NCBI GenBank assembly: GCA_014138095.1
Contig: JACGXE010000013.1
Location: forward strand, 46,335-110,334
Reading direction: 5' to 3'
DNA length: 64,000 nt
DNA from: Ochrobactrum sp. RH2CCR150
GTDB lineage: Bacteria; Pseudomonadota; Alphaproteobacteria; Rhizobiales; Rhizobiaceae
How positions within the stretch are numbered: the first letter of the stretch is position 1; the number at the start of each line of letters is the position of its first letter. Below are positions 62,393 to 64,000 of this stretch, piece by piece. The translations under genes and the position numbers were made by a program. The notes under the pieces were generated by a model that saw only the letters and a list, made by a program, of their open reading frames with translations, searched no databases and was not told the DNA's origin.

Positions 62393-63073
62393 TTATTCTT
62401 GCGTCCGCAGTCTTTCGATGACGACATCGGTCATGCGTGCGCATCTCTTTCCGGCGAATGGGAAAGCATCGAGGAGCACGGGACCAATTTGCGCTTCCAA
62501 CTGATCCTTGATGAGTTTGCGCGCGCGAAACAGACGGGTTTTTACTGTGGCTGTCTCCAGATCGAGCAGAGTGGCCGTTTCTTCCATACTTAAGCCTTCA
62601 ATTACCCTGGCGACGAAGACCAGTCGATAAATTTCGGGGAGTGCGTCAGTTGCCTGCTCCACAATATGGAGAATTTGCCTTTGTGCCATTGTACGCTCTG
62701 GATCCTCGTCGGATCGACCAATAGGAAAGTTGATGATCTGCGCTTCACGGGTCGACAAGTTGGTCGGCTGGGATCGTTTCTGACGATGTTTCGATCTATG
62801 ACGCATCAAAGCTTCGTTGATCGTAATCCTGGAAAGCCAGGTTGAAAGGGATGCATCACGACGGAAGCTGTGTAATCGGCTGAATGCATGAATATAGGCG
62901 TCCTGCACTACATCTTCCGCGTCAGCGTCGTTGCCCATAACGGCCCTGGCAAGACGGTAAAGCCGTCGATTATACGTTTGAACGATCTGCCGAATTGCAG
63001 CTTCGTCTCGCAGCGCTGCCAGACGGATCAATTCGGCTTCATTTGGCATTTCTGTCGTTTGTAGAACTGGCAT
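62393..63073 (-). CDS. ECF-family RNA polymerase sigma factor
   Basis: A 226-residue sigma-70 factor with regions 2 (IVQTYNRRLYRLARAVMGND, DAEDVVQDAYIHAFSRLHSF, STWLSRITINEALM) and 4 (DALPEIYRLVFVARVIEGLS, MEETATLLDLETATVKTRLF). A C-terminal extension ends FPFAGKRCARMTDVVIERL. No anti-sigma gene lies beside it. AAGGAG seven bases before the ATG. The members of this type with the GKRC-R end are often controlled by their own promoter, as seems true here. Confidence 0.9.
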   Translation of the reverse strand: MPVLQTTEMPNEAELIRLAALRDEAAIRQIVQTYNRRLYRLARAVMGNDADAEDVVQDAYIHAFSRLHSFRRDASLSTWLSRITINEALMRHRSKHRQKRSQPTNLSTREAQIINFPIGRSDEDPERTMAQRQILHIVEQATDALPEIYRLVFVARVIEGLSMEETATLLDLETATVKTRLFRARKLIKDQLEAQIGPVLLDAFPFAGKRCARMTDVVIERLRTQE

Positions 63074-63097
63074 CGATTTTCTCCTTCTCGGATGCCG

Positions 63098-63126
63098 TTC
63101 GATGACTTTTTATCGAATTGGTTCCC
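63098..63126 (-). promoter_or_regulatory. probable autoregulated ECF sigma promoter
   Basis: GGGAACC (63120-63126), 15 bases, CATCGAA (63098-63104) in the leftward sense, 25 bases before the sigma ATG. It matches the DUF4142 promoter in both boxes and spacing. Confidence 0.65.
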
Positions 63127-63221
63127 AATGACGCCTGCAATTGGTTTTGGGCTCTGTATCTTTGAGTGATGGCCACATTTCCTTCGGAAATGCTCTTAGC
63201 ATTACCTGCCAGTACGCGGTG

Positions 63222-63656
63222 CTATTGCCCAATTGCACGCTCTTGCATTTCTTCACCTATAAAGCAGTTATAGTTTTGGCGACCGTCAACGCGCTTTAGG
63301 GCAGGCGCAGAGCGTTGCAAATCACTCACATTTGCCCCCTGAACTTCGATGAGGAGCTTTTGCAAGATGGTCACGGCAAATTCGGAAACATTGGTGATTT
63401 TTAGAAGAAACGCGCCATCCCCACCAATCACACAATTCTCATAGTAAGCATCAAGGTCCGGAATCGATGCATTATCGTGTCGATCCAACATTATGGGAAG
63501 GCCATCGATTACGATGCCGTGCGCGACAACAGAGTTGCGTGCAAACGGCGCTGGTACACCCGCGTTATTCGGGCCGTCTCCTGAAACATCAATCACCTGG
63601 TCTGCCCCCTGAAAAGTGATCCTGTTGATTGCCACTGAGAACTGACCCAGCGGGGT
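63222..63656 (-). pseudogene. DUF1194 gene fragment interrupted by an IS
   Basis: The frame up to the IS boundary encodes the C-terminal part of a DUF1194 (von-Willebrand-like) protein: QVIDVSGDGPNNAG, HGIVIDGLPIML, YYENCVIGGDGAFLL. The N-terminal half, including the start, has been removed by the IS at 63657 onward. Residues 1-8 of the open frame (MSATPLGQ) come from IS or junction sequence. Confidence 0.72.
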
Positions 63657-64000
63657 TGCGGACAAAAACTTGGACTGATTTTACGTCACAAAGCCAAGAC
63701 TGTTTCGATATTCGATTGGGCTTCGTGCGCCAAGTGACATTTTGATCCGCTTCTCGTTGTACCATCGAATGTAGCCATCGACTTCCTTGATAAACTGCTC
63801 AATTGTGGTGGTCTTCCAATCACGGGGGGGGTAGAAGAGTTCTGTTTTCAGTCTTCCGAAGAAGCCTTCGCATGCAGCGTTATCTGGGGAACACGCCTTG
63901 CGGGACATTGAGCGCACCAGCTTCGCATCACTAATCCTCGATAGCCAACCCGGCCAGCGATAGTGTGCACCCCGATCAGAATGCACTATTGGCCGTTTAT
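63657..64000 (-). mobile_element. IS3-family insertion sequence, one end
   Basis: The element begins with TGCGGACAAAAACTTGG, a terminus of IS3-family type, in the middle of the DUF1194 frame. It runs off the right end of the window. The orfB-type transposase is on the minus strand. Confidence 0.75.
63681..64000 (-). CDS. IS3-family transposase OrfB, partial
   Basis: The C-terminal part of the rve integrase domain: PIVHSDRGAHY, MSRKACSPDNAACEGFFGRL, YIRWYNEKRIKMSLGARSP and EYRNSLG. The catalytic aspartate of HSDRG and the glutamate of EGFF belong to the DDE triad; the first aspartate lies beyond the window. The frame is open to the window edge, so the gene is partial here only by cut-off. Confidence 0.88.
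   Translation of the reverse strand, partial: KRPIVHSDRGAHYRWPGWLSRISDAKLVRSMSRKACSPDNAACEGFFGRLKTELFYPPRDWKTTTIEQFIKEVDGYIRWYNEKRIKMSLGARSPIEYRNSLGFVT

Noticed and set aside
1..64000. CRISPR array, rRNA or tRNA genes, replication origin
   Set aside because: Looked for regularly spaced repeats, tRNA-like cloverleaf ends and repABC-type genes; none seen. The recombinase pair hints at a plasmid-like replicon, but no rep gene is in the window.

Overview
The window looks like an alphaproteobacterium of the order Hyphomicrobiales, most likely the Brucella/Ochrobactrum lineage. This is judged from protein style, from the many short rhizobial-type genes and from the RHE_PE00001-type protein beside a tyrosine recombinase; no rRNA or tRNA marker is present. 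That recombinase pair, IS remnants, decayed genes and many regulator/enzyme pairs suggest an accessory region of a secondary replicon or genomic island rather than core chromosome.

Layout. 0.1-2.1 kb: tiny genes, including a decayed copy of a three-gene micro-operon. 2.6-9.2 kb: a UgpABCE-like ABC importer co-transcribed with a protein-phosphatase-fold enzyme and a metallophosphodiesterase, divergent from a TetR regulator with a perfect palindromic operator. 9.9-22.9 kb: regulator/enzyme pairs: TetR with a secreted hydrolase, HxlR with an NmrA protein, AraC with a second NmrA protein, LysR with a metallo-beta-lactamase-fold hydrolase and an alpha/beta hydrolase, LysR with RidA. An ftsI fragment and an IS5-type remnant lie among them. 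23.3-32.3 kb: a dense field of genes below 120 codons: a WGR protein, a ParDE-type toxin-antitoxin pair, a cold-shock protein, a DUF1488 protein, the intact copy of the micro-operon, and four paralogues that share promoter spacing and a 5' hairpin. 32.4-41.7 kb: a same-strand envelope cluster (membrane-bound regulator-like TPR protein, lipoprotein hydrolase, outer-membrane barrel, MscS channel, DUF1254/DUF1214 protein, secreted proteins). 43.2-50.3 kb: two large ATPases of defence type, an Avs-like STAND protein with a single-base frameshift and a RloC/PrrC-like ABC ATPase with a CxxC pair. 50.6-57.0 kb: VOC and YCII proteins, a TPR-like protein, the RHE_PE00001/recombinase pair, a lipoprotein, TetR and a second decayed recombinase end. 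57.1-61.3 kb: an autotransporter. 61.4-63.1 kb: an ECF sigma factor with a DUF4142 protein and a cupredoxin, both transcription starts preceded by the same promoter motif. 63.2-64.0 kb: a DUF1194 gene cut by an IS3-family element that runs off the window.

The least explained signals are regulatory RNAs. The two copies of the micro-operon, 25 kb apart and on opposite strands, keep two tandem 16-nt stem-loops at the same distance from the start codon, one of them with compensatory base changes. Separately, four short paralogues share a TTGC-N17 promoter and a hairpin whose arms co-vary. Both look like real RNA-level regulation of uncharacterised small proteins.
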